A stretch of DNA of 64,000 nucleotides from NCBI RefSeq assembly GCF_009724245.1, contig NZ_WNNK01000017.1, forward strand, positions 84,999-148,998, read 5' to 3'. This document shows positions 17,628 through 25,247 of this stretch, one piece after another. Source of the stretch: Pseudomonas spelaei. GTDB lineage: Bacteria > Pseudomonadota > Gammaproteobacteria > Pseudomonadales > Pseudomonadaceae. Numbering within the stretch: position 1 is the first letter of the stretch; every line of letters begins with the position of its first letter. A program made the translations under genes and the position numbers. The notes beneath the pieces were generated by a model. That model was given only the letters and a program-made list of their open reading frames with translations. It did no database searches and had not been told where the DNA came from.

Positions 17628-18403
17628 TACCAGTAGTTTTCCACGGCCACCTGCCCTGGGCGTCGGGTCAAACTCAACTGCATGTCCCGTTGTTTGAGCA
17701 TCTGGCGCGTGTCATCAATCATTTGCGGATTACCGCAGATCATCACCCGAGAATGTTCGGGCGTCAGTGCAACACCGGCGGCCTGCTCCAACTCACCCTT
17801 TTCGATCAAGGCAGTGATCCGCTCGTTCAGCGCTCCTGGGTACTGTTCACGGGTAACAATCGGAATGTAAGTGAGTTTATGGGCGTGCTCGGCCAAGTAT
17901 TCACGCTCACTCAGCTCATGGATGAGCGATTGATACGCCAACTCTCTCGCTTCCCGCGCGCTGTAGACCAGGATGATTCGCTCGAATTTTTCCCAGACCT
18001 CAAAGTCCTGCAGGATCGACAGAAAAGGTGCAATTCCGGTACCCGTCCCCAGCATCCACAGATCTCGCCCGTCGACAAACCGATCCAGAGTCAGGAATCC
18101 GGTAGCCTGGCGTTCCACCAGCAAGGTATCGCCTTCGCGCAGGCGGCTCAGTTCACTGGTGAACTCCCCACCGGGTACGACGATAGAGAAGAAATCCAGG
18201 TGTTCATCAAAAGGCGAGGACACCACGGAGTAGGCCCGCCACACAATATTGCCATCAGCCTTGGTCACGCCCAGTCGCACAAACTGGCCGGCCCGAAAGC
18301 GAAAGCCCGGGTCCCGGGTAGTGCGCAGGGTAAACAGGCTGGGGGTGAGCGATTGCACATCGAGCAAGGTCTGGCGTGTGTATTTTTCAGCACTGGCCGT
18401 CAT
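17627..18403 (-). CDS. fpr: Ferredoxin/flavodoxin-NADP+ reductase
   Basis: The 258-residue FAD enzyme moves electrons between NADPH and ferredoxin or flavodoxin. The FAD motif RAYSVVSSP is near residue 50, and the NADP motif GTGTGIAPFLSIL is near residue 113. It ends in VENYW, as in bacterial subclass enzymes with an aromatic C-terminus. The ATG at 18403 gives MTASAEKYTRQTLLDV, with a GAGTCC-like site upstream; the longer open frame lacks typical coding sequence. From memory it corresponds to PA4615 next to mscL. Such genes often respond to superoxide, but no SoxR-type site is evident here. Confidence 0.92.
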   Translation of the reverse strand: MTASAEKYTRQTLLDVQSLTPSLFTLRTTRDPGFRFRAGQFVRLGVTKADGNIVWRAYSVVSSPFDEHLDFFSIVVPGGEFTSELSRLREGDTLLVERQATGFLTLDRFVDGRDLWMLGTGTGIAPFLSILQDFEVWEKFERIILVYSAREARELAYQSLIHELSEREYLAEHAHKLTYIPIVTREQYPGALNERITALIEKGELEQAAGVALTPEHSRVMICGNPQMIDDTRQMLKQRDMQLSLTRRPGQVAVENYW

Positions 18404-18849
18404 GGGGGACTCCGTTTTACAGATGCCCCTAGTGTCCCTCAAAGCGACGCCTGGAAACACCGGCGGTTTGTAGTGACATCGACCTGAGCAAAACCTGACC
18501 CAGCTGTCACTTTTAACTGATTCAGCAAATTTGCTGGAGTGGCCATTTAATTGCACCACTAACTATTTAGCTATGAAGCAGGCTTCAAGCAAGTTATTAG
18601 ACGAGGAAATCAGCCGTCCATTAGGACTTATTGATTAATACCAAATAATTGAAAAACAAACGAAAAATCACTCACCTTCAAATTTTATCTATACAGTCTA
18701 CCCAAAGATGTACAACAAAACACACCGCCTATCACTAAAGGTGGAGATTTTTTTACTTTCGCAAAGTAGTCCATGCCCTACACTATTTTCCGTACTGAAT
18801 CGGGATCCGGACGTACCCGCGATACAGCAAGACTCACGGAGATTTACCG
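18404..18849. other. AT-rich regulatory gap between fpr and the LuxR gene
   Basis: There is no gene in these 446 bases. From about 18560 to 18780 the sequence is markedly AT-rich, unlike the core genome. A 15-base interrupted palindrome TACTTTCGCAAAGTA lies at 18754-18768, about 80 bases before the luxR-type start. It could be an operator, but it does not fit the 20-base lux-box pattern. Confidence 0.5.
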
Positions 18850-19560
18850 ATGGTCAACTGGCGAAACACCCATCTACCCAAGCTGGAAGGTGAAAGCGAA
18901 ATAACCAGCACCTTTGAAGCAGCCCTTAATCTTACTTATGAGCTCGGTTTCCAATACTGTGCGTTTGCGATGAGCTCTCACCACCCTCAAAATCAAATAA
19001 AACCTGTCTACATTAACAACTACCCAAATGAATGGAACACACTTTACAAACAAGAACATTACTTCGAGATGGACCCTGTAGTTGCTCATTGCAAGCGTTG
19101 CGTATTACCGATTATCTGGGAAGAAAAAACGTTTTCTGCCGTCCCGGACTTATGGTGCCATGCCCAATCCCACGGACTGAATTTCGGCTGGACCCAGGCA
19201 GTCCATGATTTCCAGGGTGTGTTCAGCATGTTGACCCTGGGGCGTAAGTCCGGCGCCGTCAGCCCGCAAGAACTCTACGAAAAAGCAGGTCAAGTCCTTT
19301 GGTTATGCCACGCCCTGCATGCGGTGGTGGCACAAAAGTTCGCCGAAAAGCCTCCTGTTCGCCCAGCCAGCACACTGACACCACGCGAAACTGAAGTCCT
19401 GCAATGGTCGGCACTGGGCAAAACCGCAGCCGATATCGCCCAGATTCTTTGCCTGTCCGAACGCACCGTCGGCTTCCATATCAGCAGCGCGATGAAAAAA
19501 TTGGGCGTCAATAACAAGATCGCGGCAGTGATGACGGCGGTAAGAGCTGGACTGTTTTAA
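18850..19560 (+). CDS. LuxR-type acyl-homoserine-lactone receptor (solo)
   Basis: This 236-residue quorum-sensing regulator has an N-terminal autoinducer-binding domain (about 20-160) and a C-terminal LuxR helix-turn-helix (about 173-230; TPRETEVLQWSALGKTAADI). The ligand-pocket residues of TraR/LuxR proteins are all present (W62, Y66, D75, W90 and probably G123), which argues for true acyl-homoserine-lactone sensing. No luxI-type synthase lies anywhere in the window, so it is a solo here. The ATG at 18850 is preceded by CACGGAGATTTACCG. The first part is AT-richer than neighbouring genes, suggesting lateral gain. Confidence 0.9.
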   Translation: MVNWRNTHLPKLEGESEITSTFEAALNLTYELGFQYCAFAMSSHHPQNQIKPVYINNYPNEWNTLYKQEHYFEMDPVVAHCKRCVLPIIWEEKTFSAVPDLWCHAQSHGLNFGWTQAVHDFQGVFSMLTLGRKSGAVSPQELYEKAGQVLWLCHALHAVVAQKFAEKPPVRPASTLTPRETEVLQWSALGKTAADIAQILCLSERTVGFHISSAMKKLGVNNKIAAVMTAVRAGLF

Positions 19561-19722
19561 GTCAGGTAAAAACACCGAATGTAATCCACCGGAAAAAAAA
19601 GTAACATTTACGACCCGTTCTGAATGATGACGCGGGCCTTCACCGTCCGCACCGCCGTTCATTCAGATGGTTCCTCATGTCACCTGTGGAACCCCCCTCG
19701 ATTACCCAGAGCCTCCCCTGCC

Positions 19723-20847
19723 ATGCCCCTGCTCGACAGCCCCTTCGCCCAACTCGATCTGATCCGCCAGCCTGAGCAACAAAATGAGCCGTTGCAAGCC
19801 TTTGACGCGGCCGATGAGTACTTGCTCAACCACTTGGCGGAGCAACAGCCCTCCCTCGCAGCCCGCGTGTTGGTGCTCAATGACAGTTTTGGTGCCCTCG
19901 CGGCCAGCCTCGAAGGGCGGGTACAGGTGACCTCCAGCGGCGATTCGTTCCTCGGTGCTCAGGCCCTGGAGAAGAATCTGGTGCGCAACGGCAAGGCGTT
20001 CGACGCCGTGTCGATGGTACCGGCCAGCCAGACGCCCACCGGGCCCTTCGACCGCGTACTGATCCGCGTACCGAAAACCCTGGCGTTGCTGGAAGAACAA
20101 CTGATTCGTCTGCAAGGCCAACTGGCACCTGGCGCCGAAGTGATTGCCGCAGCCATGGTCAAGCACCTGCCCCGAGCCGCCGGTGAGTTACTGGAACGTT
20201 ACATCGGCCCGATGCATGCCTCTCTGGCAGTGAAAAAAGCTCGCCTGCTGATCGCCACCCAGGCGGACCGGCCACAGGCGGTGTCGCCCTACCCCACCCG
20301 CTATCACCTGGAAACACCCGCCATTGAGTTACTCAACCACGCCAACGTGTTTTGCCGCGAAGGACTGGACATCGGCACCCGGGCCTTCTTGCCGCACCTG
20401 CCACAAAACCTGGGCAGCGCCCGGGTAGCGGACCTGGGCTGCGGCAATGGTGTACTGGCAATTGCCAGTGCGCTGCAAAACACCGAGGCGCACTACACCT
20501 TGGTGGATGAGTCATTCATGGCTGTGCAATCGGCCGCCGAAAACTGGCAGGTGGCGCTGGGTCAACGAGAAGTGGTGATTCGTCCCGGCGATGGCCTGGC
20601 AGACCAGGAGCCGCAATCGCTGGACGTCATCCTGTGCAACCCACCGTTCCACCAACAACAGGTGGTGGGCGACTTCCTCGCCTGGCGTATGTTCCAGCAG
20701 GCCCGCGAAGCCTTGGTGGTGGGCGGCGCGTTGTATATCGTCGGCAACCGCCACCTGGGTTATCACAGCAAGTTGGCGCGGCTGTTCCGGGGCGTGGAAC
20801 AAGTGGCCGCCACCCCGAAGTTCGTGATTCTCAAAGCGCGAAAATAA
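19723..20847 (+). CDS. rlmG: 23S rRNA (guanine-N2) methyltransferase RlmG
   Basis: This 374-residue SAM-dependent enzyme would methylate G1835 of 23S rRNA. An N-terminal degenerate methyltransferase half (LQAFDAADEYLLNHL, VLNDSFGAL, VPKTLALLEEQL) precedes the catalytic half with the SAM motif DLGCGNGVLAIA and the NPPFHQQ motif. These segments match E. coli RlmG better than RsmC, and the length fits (378 in E. coli). The ATG at 19723 (MPLLDSPFAQLDL) is chosen; the frame continues 33 codons upstream without family similarity. Confidence 0.9.
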   Translation: MPLLDSPFAQLDLIRQPEQQNEPLQAFDAADEYLLNHLAEQQPSLAARVLVLNDSFGALAASLEGRVQVTSSGDSFLGAQALEKNLVRNGKAFDAVSMVPASQTPTGPFDRVLIRVPKTLALLEEQLIRLQGQLAPGAEVIAAAMVKHLPRAAGELLERYIGPMHASLAVKKARLLIATQADRPQAVSPYPTRYHLETPAIELLNHANVFCREGLDIGTRAFLPHLPQNLGSARVADLGCGNGVLAIASALQNTEAHYTLVDESFMAVQSAAENWQVALGQREVVIRPGDGLADQEPQSLDVILCNPPFHQQQVVGDFLAWRMFQQAREALVVGGALYIVGNRHLGYHSKLARLFRGVEQVAATPKFVILKARK

Positions 20848-20848
20848 A

Positions 20849-20875
20849 GCAAAAAAAACCCTCCGTGAGGAGGGT
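20849..20875 (-). terminator. Terminator of the cio operon
   Basis: On the minus strand stem CCCTCC/GGAGGG with a four-base loop is followed by eight Ts. It lies 35 bases after the stop of the small subunit gene and directly after rlmG on the opposite strand. Confidence 0.9.
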
Positions 20876-20909
20876 CATAAAGCCGTGCCGCAGGCGACGG
20901 GATGGGATA

Positions 20910-21077
20910 TCAGTGGGTGGTCAGGCCTGCGGCATTCATGAACATGCGCATCAGGCTGGCCACCACGAACAGGGCCAGGACACTGCCGGTCCAGATCATC
21001 GCCAACCAGCCCAAGCGCTGCCAGAGCGGCTTTTTCTCAGCCTGTTCGATGTCGTGCAACGAAGGTTTGCCGGACAT
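20910..21077 (-). CDS. Small single-span oxidase subunit (DUF2474, CydX/CioZ-like)
   Basis: This 55-residue protein begins MSGKPSLHDIEQAEKKPLWQ, has one hydrophobic span (about residues 23-44, LGWLAMIWTGSVLALFVVAS region) and ends MNAAGLTTH. Proteins of this kind (DUF2474) accompany CIO-type bd oxidases and are thought to act like the CydX subunit of E. coli bd-I. It lies 12 bases after the cioB stop, and its AGGAGG site overlaps that stop, so translation should be efficient and coupled. The terminator follows directly, making it the last gene of the operon. Confidence 0.88.
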   Translation of the reverse strand: MSGKPSLHDIEQAEKKPLWQRLGWLAMIWTGSVLALFVVASLMRMFMNAAGLTTH

Positions 21078-21089
21078 GGATCAATCCTC

Positions 21090-22097
21090 CTAGTGATAAC
21101 CGTCTTCGTGGGTGACCTTGCCGCGGAACACGTAATAGCTCCAGAAGGTGTAACCCAGGATGAACGGGATGATGAACAGCGTGCCCACCAGCATAAAGCC
21201 CTGGCTTTGCGGTGGTGCGGCAGCGTCCCAGATCGAGATCGACGGTGGCACGATGTTCGGCCACAGGCTGATGCCCAAGCCGCTGTAGCCGAGGAAGATC
21301 AGCACCAGCGTCAGCAGGAACGGCGTGTAGTGGGCGTTGCGGGCCACGGCGCGAATCAGTCCGTACAGGGTCACCAACACCAGGATCGGCACCGGCAGGA
21401 ACCAGAACAGGTTCGGCAAGGTGAACCAGCGCGAGGCGATTTCCGGGTGGGCCAGTGGCGTCCAGATACTGACGATGCCAATCACCGCCAACAAGACGAA
21501 CGACAACGGACGCGCCAGGTCATGCATCTGCAGTTGCAACTTGCCTTCGGTCTTCATGATCAGCCAGGTGCAACCCAGCAACGCATACGCCACGATCAGC
21601 GCCACGCCGCAAAACAGGGTAAACGGTGTGAGCCAGTCCAGAGAGCCACCGGCAAACTGGCGGTTAACCACCGGTATGCCGTCGATAAACGCCCCCAGTG
21701 CCACGCCCTGGAAGAACGTCGCCGCCAGCGAGCCGCCGATAAAGGCCTTGTCCCACAGGTGACGTTTGTCGTCCTTGGCCTTGAAACGGAACTCGAAGGC
21801 CACGCCCCGGAAGATCAGCCCGATCAACATCAGGATCAGCGGCAGGTACAGCGCCGACAGCACGACCGAGTAAGCCAGCGGGAAGGCGCCGAACAGTGCC
21901 GCGCCCCCCAGTACCAGCCAGGTTTCGTTGCCGTCCCAGACGGGAGCAACAGTGTTCATCATCACGTCACGGTCGGTCTTGCCCGGGATAAACGGAAAGA
22001 GAATGCCGATTCCCAGGTCAAAACCGTCCATGACCACGTACATCATGATGCCGAAGATGATGATCACGGCCCAGATCAGTGGAAGATCAATACCCAT
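21090..22097 (-). CDS. cioB: Cyanide-insensitive terminal oxidase subunit II CioB
   Basis: This 335-residue CydB-family membrane subunit pairs with CioA. The N-terminal span LPLIWAVIIIFGIMMYVVMDGFD and the segment DRDVMMNTVAPVWDGNETWLV are characteristic, and about eight spans are seen. Its length is below E. coli CydB (379), as is usual for CIO enzymes. It begins one base after the cioA stop codon. The enzyme oxidises ubiquinol and reduces oxygen without pumping protons. Confidence 0.95.
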   Translation of the reverse strand: MGIDLPLIWAVIIIFGIMMYVVMDGFDLGIGILFPFIPGKTDRDVMMNTVAPVWDGNETWLVLGGAALFGAFPLAYSVVLSALYLPLILMLIGLIFRGVAFEFRFKAKDDKRHLWDKAFIGGSLAATFFQGVALGAFIDGIPVVNRQFAGGSLDWLTPFTLFCGVALIVAYALLGCTWLIMKTEGKLQLQMHDLARPLSFVLLAVIGIVSIWTPLAHPEIASRWFTLPNLFWFLPVPILVLVTLYGLIRAVARNAHYTPFLLTLVLIFLGYSGLGISLWPNIVPPSISIWDAAAPPQSQGFMLVGTLFIIPFILGYTFWSYYVFRGKVTHEDGYH

Positions 22098-22098
22098 C

Positions 22099-23538
22099 TC
22101 AATTCCCCTTGTTCAGGCTGTCGCCGTGATCGGCGTCATGGCTGTCACCGGCCGCAGACAACGGACGAGCCGGTGTGCGTTTCCGGCCAGGGCCACCGTG
22201 GCTGACTTCCGCACCTTCATTGATGACAGGACCTTTGCGCACCAGGCGCATCATGTAACCCAGGCCGGCGCCGAACAGCGCGAAGTACACCACCACAAAC
22301 AGCACCAACGTAATGCTCATCTGCGCGAAGCTGTGGTTGGAAGACGCATCCGCCGTGCGCATCAAGCCGTAGACCACCCACGGCTGACGACCGATTTCGG
22401 TGGTGAACCAACCGGCGAGGATCGCGATCAGGCCGGACGGGCCCATCCACAGCGCCAGATACAGGAACGGCCGCGAGGTGTACAACTTGTCGCCCTTACG
22501 CAGCCAGAGGCTGAACAGGCCGGTGAAGATCATCAGGAAGCCCAGGCCGACCATGACCCGGAACGACCAGAACACGATGGTCGAGTTGGGGCGATCCTCA
22601 GGCGGGAACTCCTTGAGGGCCGGTACCTGCTTGTCCAGGGAATGAGTCAGGATCAAGCTGCCCAGGTAAGGAATTTCCACGGCGAACCTGGTCTTTTCGG
22701 CTTTCATATCCGGCCAGCCGAACAGGATCAACGGCGTCGGCTCGTTACCGATATTTTCCCAGTGACCTTCAATCGCGGCGATTTTCGCCGGCTGGTGCTT
22801 CAAGGTATTGAGCCCGTGGAAGTCACCGATGACGGCCTGGATCGGCGCCACGATCAACGCCATCCACATCGCCATCGAGAGCATGGTGCGAATCGCCGGA
22901 TTGTCCTTGCCCCGTAGCAGGTGCCAGGCCGCCGATGAGCCGACGAAGAACGCCGTGGCCACAAAGGCTGCGGTCGCCATGTGCATCAGGCGGTAAGGGA
23001 ACGACGGGTTGAAGATCACCGCCAGCCAATCCACCGGGATCACTCGGCCATCAATGATTTCAAAGCCCTGAGGCGTTTGCATCCAGCTGTTGGAAGCAAG
23101 AATCCAGAAGGTGGAGATCAACGTACCGACGGCCACCATCACCGTGGCAAAGAAGTGCAGCTTGCGTCCGACCTTGTTCCAGCCAAACAGCATCACCCCC
23201 AGGAAACCGGCTTCGAGGAAGAAGGCCGTAAGTACTTCATAGGTCAGCAACGGGCCCGTGACGGCGCCGGCAAAGTCCGAGAAGCGACTCCAGTTGGTGC
23301 CGAACTGATAGGCCATGACCAACCCGGACACCACACCCATGCCGAAGTTGACGGCAAAGATCTTCGACCAGAAATGGTAAAGGTCACGGTAGGTATCGTT
23401 GTGGGTCTTCAGCCACAGGCCTTCCAGCACCGCGAGGTAACTGGCCAGGCCGATGGTGATGGCCGGGAACAGGATGTGGAACGAGATGGTGAATGCGAAC
23501 TGAATTCGGGCGAGATCTAGCGCCTCCAAACCGAACAT
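22099..23538 (-). CDS. cioA: Cyanide-insensitive terminal oxidase subunit I CioA
   Basis: The 479-residue CydA-family quinol-binding subunit has haem-ligand segments near its N-terminus (QFAFTISFHILFPAITIG) and in the WMALIVAPIQAVIGD stretch, and the GWFTTEIGRQPW motif. The Q loop is short, as in CIO-type rather than E. coli-type CydA (522 residues). The N-terminus MFGLEALDLARIQFAFT is nearly the same as I recall for P. aeruginosa CioA. The CIO lets respiration continue in cyanide and under low copper or nitrosative stress. A perfect Anr box lies 160 bases before the start. Confidence 0.95.
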   Translation of the reverse strand: MFGLEALDLARIQFAFTISFHILFPAITIGLASYLAVLEGLWLKTHNDTYRDLYHFWSKIFAVNFGMGVVSGLVMAYQFGTNWSRFSDFAGAVTGPLLTYEVLTAFFLEAGFLGVMLFGWNKVGRKLHFFATVMVAVGTLISTFWILASNSWMQTPQGFEIIDGRVIPVDWLAVIFNPSFPYRLMHMATAAFVATAFFVGSSAAWHLLRGKDNPAIRTMLSMAMWMALIVAPIQAVIGDFHGLNTLKHQPAKIAAIEGHWENIGNEPTPLILFGWPDMKAEKTRFAVEIPYLGSLILTHSLDKQVPALKEFPPEDRPNSTIVFWSFRVMVGLGFLMIFTGLFSLWLRKGDKLYTSRPFLYLALWMGPSGLIAILAGWFTTEIGRQPWVVYGLMRTADASSNHSFAQMSITLVLFVVVYFALFGAGLGYMMRLVRKGPVINEGAEVSHGGPGRKRTPARPLSAAGDSHDADHGDSLNKGN

Positions 23539-23697
23539 AAGTCTTCCTCTGTCAGGTAATACCGAATGCCGGCTGCCAGCTCAGCATCCACTGGCCCCAC
23601 GGATATGGAGTGTGGCGAATTCAAATTCGTTTCTTTTTTTAACCAGCCACGCAGGGAGTCTGGCCTTGCGGCCGCCAGACCAATTCCCGCAAAGGTT

Positions 23698-23711
23698 TTG
23701 ATCTGGATCAA
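23698..23711. promoter_or_regulatory. Anr/FNR box upstream of cioA
   Basis: TTGATCTGGATCAA is a perfect match to the FNR/Anr consensus TTGAT-N4-ATCAA. It lies 160 bases before cioA and 157 before the divergent MFS gene. In P. aeruginosa Anr represses cioAB at low oxygen. The rest of the 329-base gap (23539-23867) shows no gene. Confidence 0.85.
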
Positions 23712-23867
23712 GCATTGCTGAAAGAGTAGTCCCATTTTCGGCATTGGCCTGTGTGGTCTTTTGCCGCGTGACAGGTTGCCTCAGCCCGGGGCCTTGGGAT
23801 TACCGCAACTATTGGTTACAACTTGGTGATAACCTCGCTTTTCCCCGAGCCAGACCTGTCTCCCCTC

Positions 23868-25106
23868 ATGCCCAGTGAACCCGCGCTGCTATTACGCCAT
23901 CACCGCCCTTTCATCGCGTTCTGGCTGGCGCGAATCTTCACCGCCAGTGGCTTCCAGATGCTTACCGTGGCCATCGGCTGGAACCTCTACCAACTCACCG
24001 GTAACGTGCTCGACCTAGGATTGGTCGGCCTGGTCGAATTCGCACCTCGAGTCTTGTTCATGCTTCACACCGGTCACGTGGCCGATCGCTATGAACGGCG
24101 CAAAGTCGCGGCCATTTGCCAGACGGTGCAGGCGCTGATCGCGCTCGCCCTGGCCATCGGCGGCCTGACCGGCAACGTCACCCGCGAGCTGATCTTCATT
24201 CTCGCCTTCCTGCTGGGTGCGGCGCGCTCCTTTGAAATGCCCACGACCCAGGCGCTGCTACCCAGCATCGTACCCAGCGGGCTATTTCCCCGCGCCGTGG
24301 CCTCGTCACAAGCGGCCCAGCAATTGGCGACCATCGTCGCCCCGGCCTTGGGCGGCCTGCTCTACGCCTTCGGTAGCGTCTGGGTATATGGCCCGACAGT
24401 GCTGTTGTACCTGATCGCCTGCGTGCTGACCCTGAACCTCCCCGCTCGACAAACTCCGCTGAACAAAGCCCCGGCAACCATGGACTCACTGCTGGCCGGG
24501 ATTCGTTTTATCCGCAGTCGACAGGACATCCTCGGGGCGATTTCCCTGGATCTGTTCGCCGTGCTGTTGGGCGGCGCTACGGCATTACTGCCCGTGTTTG
24601 CCAAGGACATTCTGCTGACCGGTCCCTGGGGCTTGGGGCTGCTGCGTTCGGCGCCGGCAGTGGGCGCGTTGTTAATGTCGTTGTGGCTGGCGCGGTTTGC
24701 CGTGGAGCGTAAGGTCGGGCGGATCATGTTCACCGCCGTCGGTGTGTTCGGCGTGGCGACCATTGCCTTCGGGCTGTCCACCTCGTTCTGGTTTTCCCTG
24801 GCGGTGCTGGTGGTATTGGGCGCGGCGGACATGATCAGCATGGTGATCCGGGCATCCTTCGTGCAGTTGGAAACACCCGATGAGATGCGTGGCCGGGTCA
24901 GCGCGGTCAACGGGCTGTTTATCGGTGCGTCGAATCAGTTGGGCGAGTTTGAATCGGGGATCACCGCCCATTGGTTCGGCACAGTACCGGCGGTGGTAAT
25001 GGGCGGGATCGGCACGCTGGTGGTGACCGGGGTCTGGATCAAACTGTTCCCCAGCCTGGCCAATCGCGACCGTATGCATGAGCCGGTGGAAGAGACAAGC
25101 GCTTAA
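23868..25106 (+). CDS. MFS transporter, EntS/DHA3-like
   Basis: The 412-residue protein has about twelve hydrophobic spans. The DHA3-type features are FIAFWLARIFTASGFQMLTVAIGW at the start, a loop motif GHVADRYERRKV after span 2, and SFVQLETPDEMRGRVSAVNGLF late in the protein, as in EntS-like exporters of siderophores or drugs. Substrate is unknown, and no siderophore genes are nearby. The ATG at 23868 is a guess between this and a TTG 45 bases upstream; neither has a strong ribosome-binding site. It diverges from cioA. Confidence 0.85.
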   Translation: MPSEPALLLRHHRPFIAFWLARIFTASGFQMLTVAIGWNLYQLTGNVLDLGLVGLVEFAPRVLFMLHTGHVADRYERRKVAAICQTVQALIALALAIGGLTGNVTRELIFILAFLLGAARSFEMPTTQALLPSIVPSGLFPRAVASSQAAQQLATIVAPALGGLLYAFGSVWVYGPTVLLYLIACVLTLNLPARQTPLNKAPATMDSLLAGIRFIRSRQDILGAISLDLFAVLLGGATALLPVFAKDILLTGPWGLGLLRSAPAVGALLMSLWLARFAVERKVGRIMFTAVGVFGVATIAFGLSTSFWFSLAVLVVLGAADMISMVIRASFVQLETPDEMRGRVSAVNGLFIGASNQLGEFESGITAHWFGTVPAVVMGGIGTLVVTGVWIKLFPSLANRDRMHEPVEETSA

Positions 25107-25247
25107 GCACTGTGTCTGTTGAATCAACTTATATCGGCTGGAGACGGAACGAATTCGTACACCGGGGTCACGTAAGCGTTAGGGCATTGCTGGAAAATTC
25201 CCGCGATATCCGAATACCTTTCAACATACTCTCGGCCGGTGATAGAT

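Noticed and set aside
18680..18720. Possible lux box upstream of the LuxR solo gene
   Set aside because: Sequences such as GTCTACCCAAAGATGTAC do not form a 20-base dyad of the expected pattern.
20634..22205. A 523-codon open frame antisense to cioA/cioB
   Set aside because: It is the mirror of strongly conserved membrane genes in high-GC sequence, its product is His/Gln/Arg-rich without domains, and it has no ribosome-binding site.
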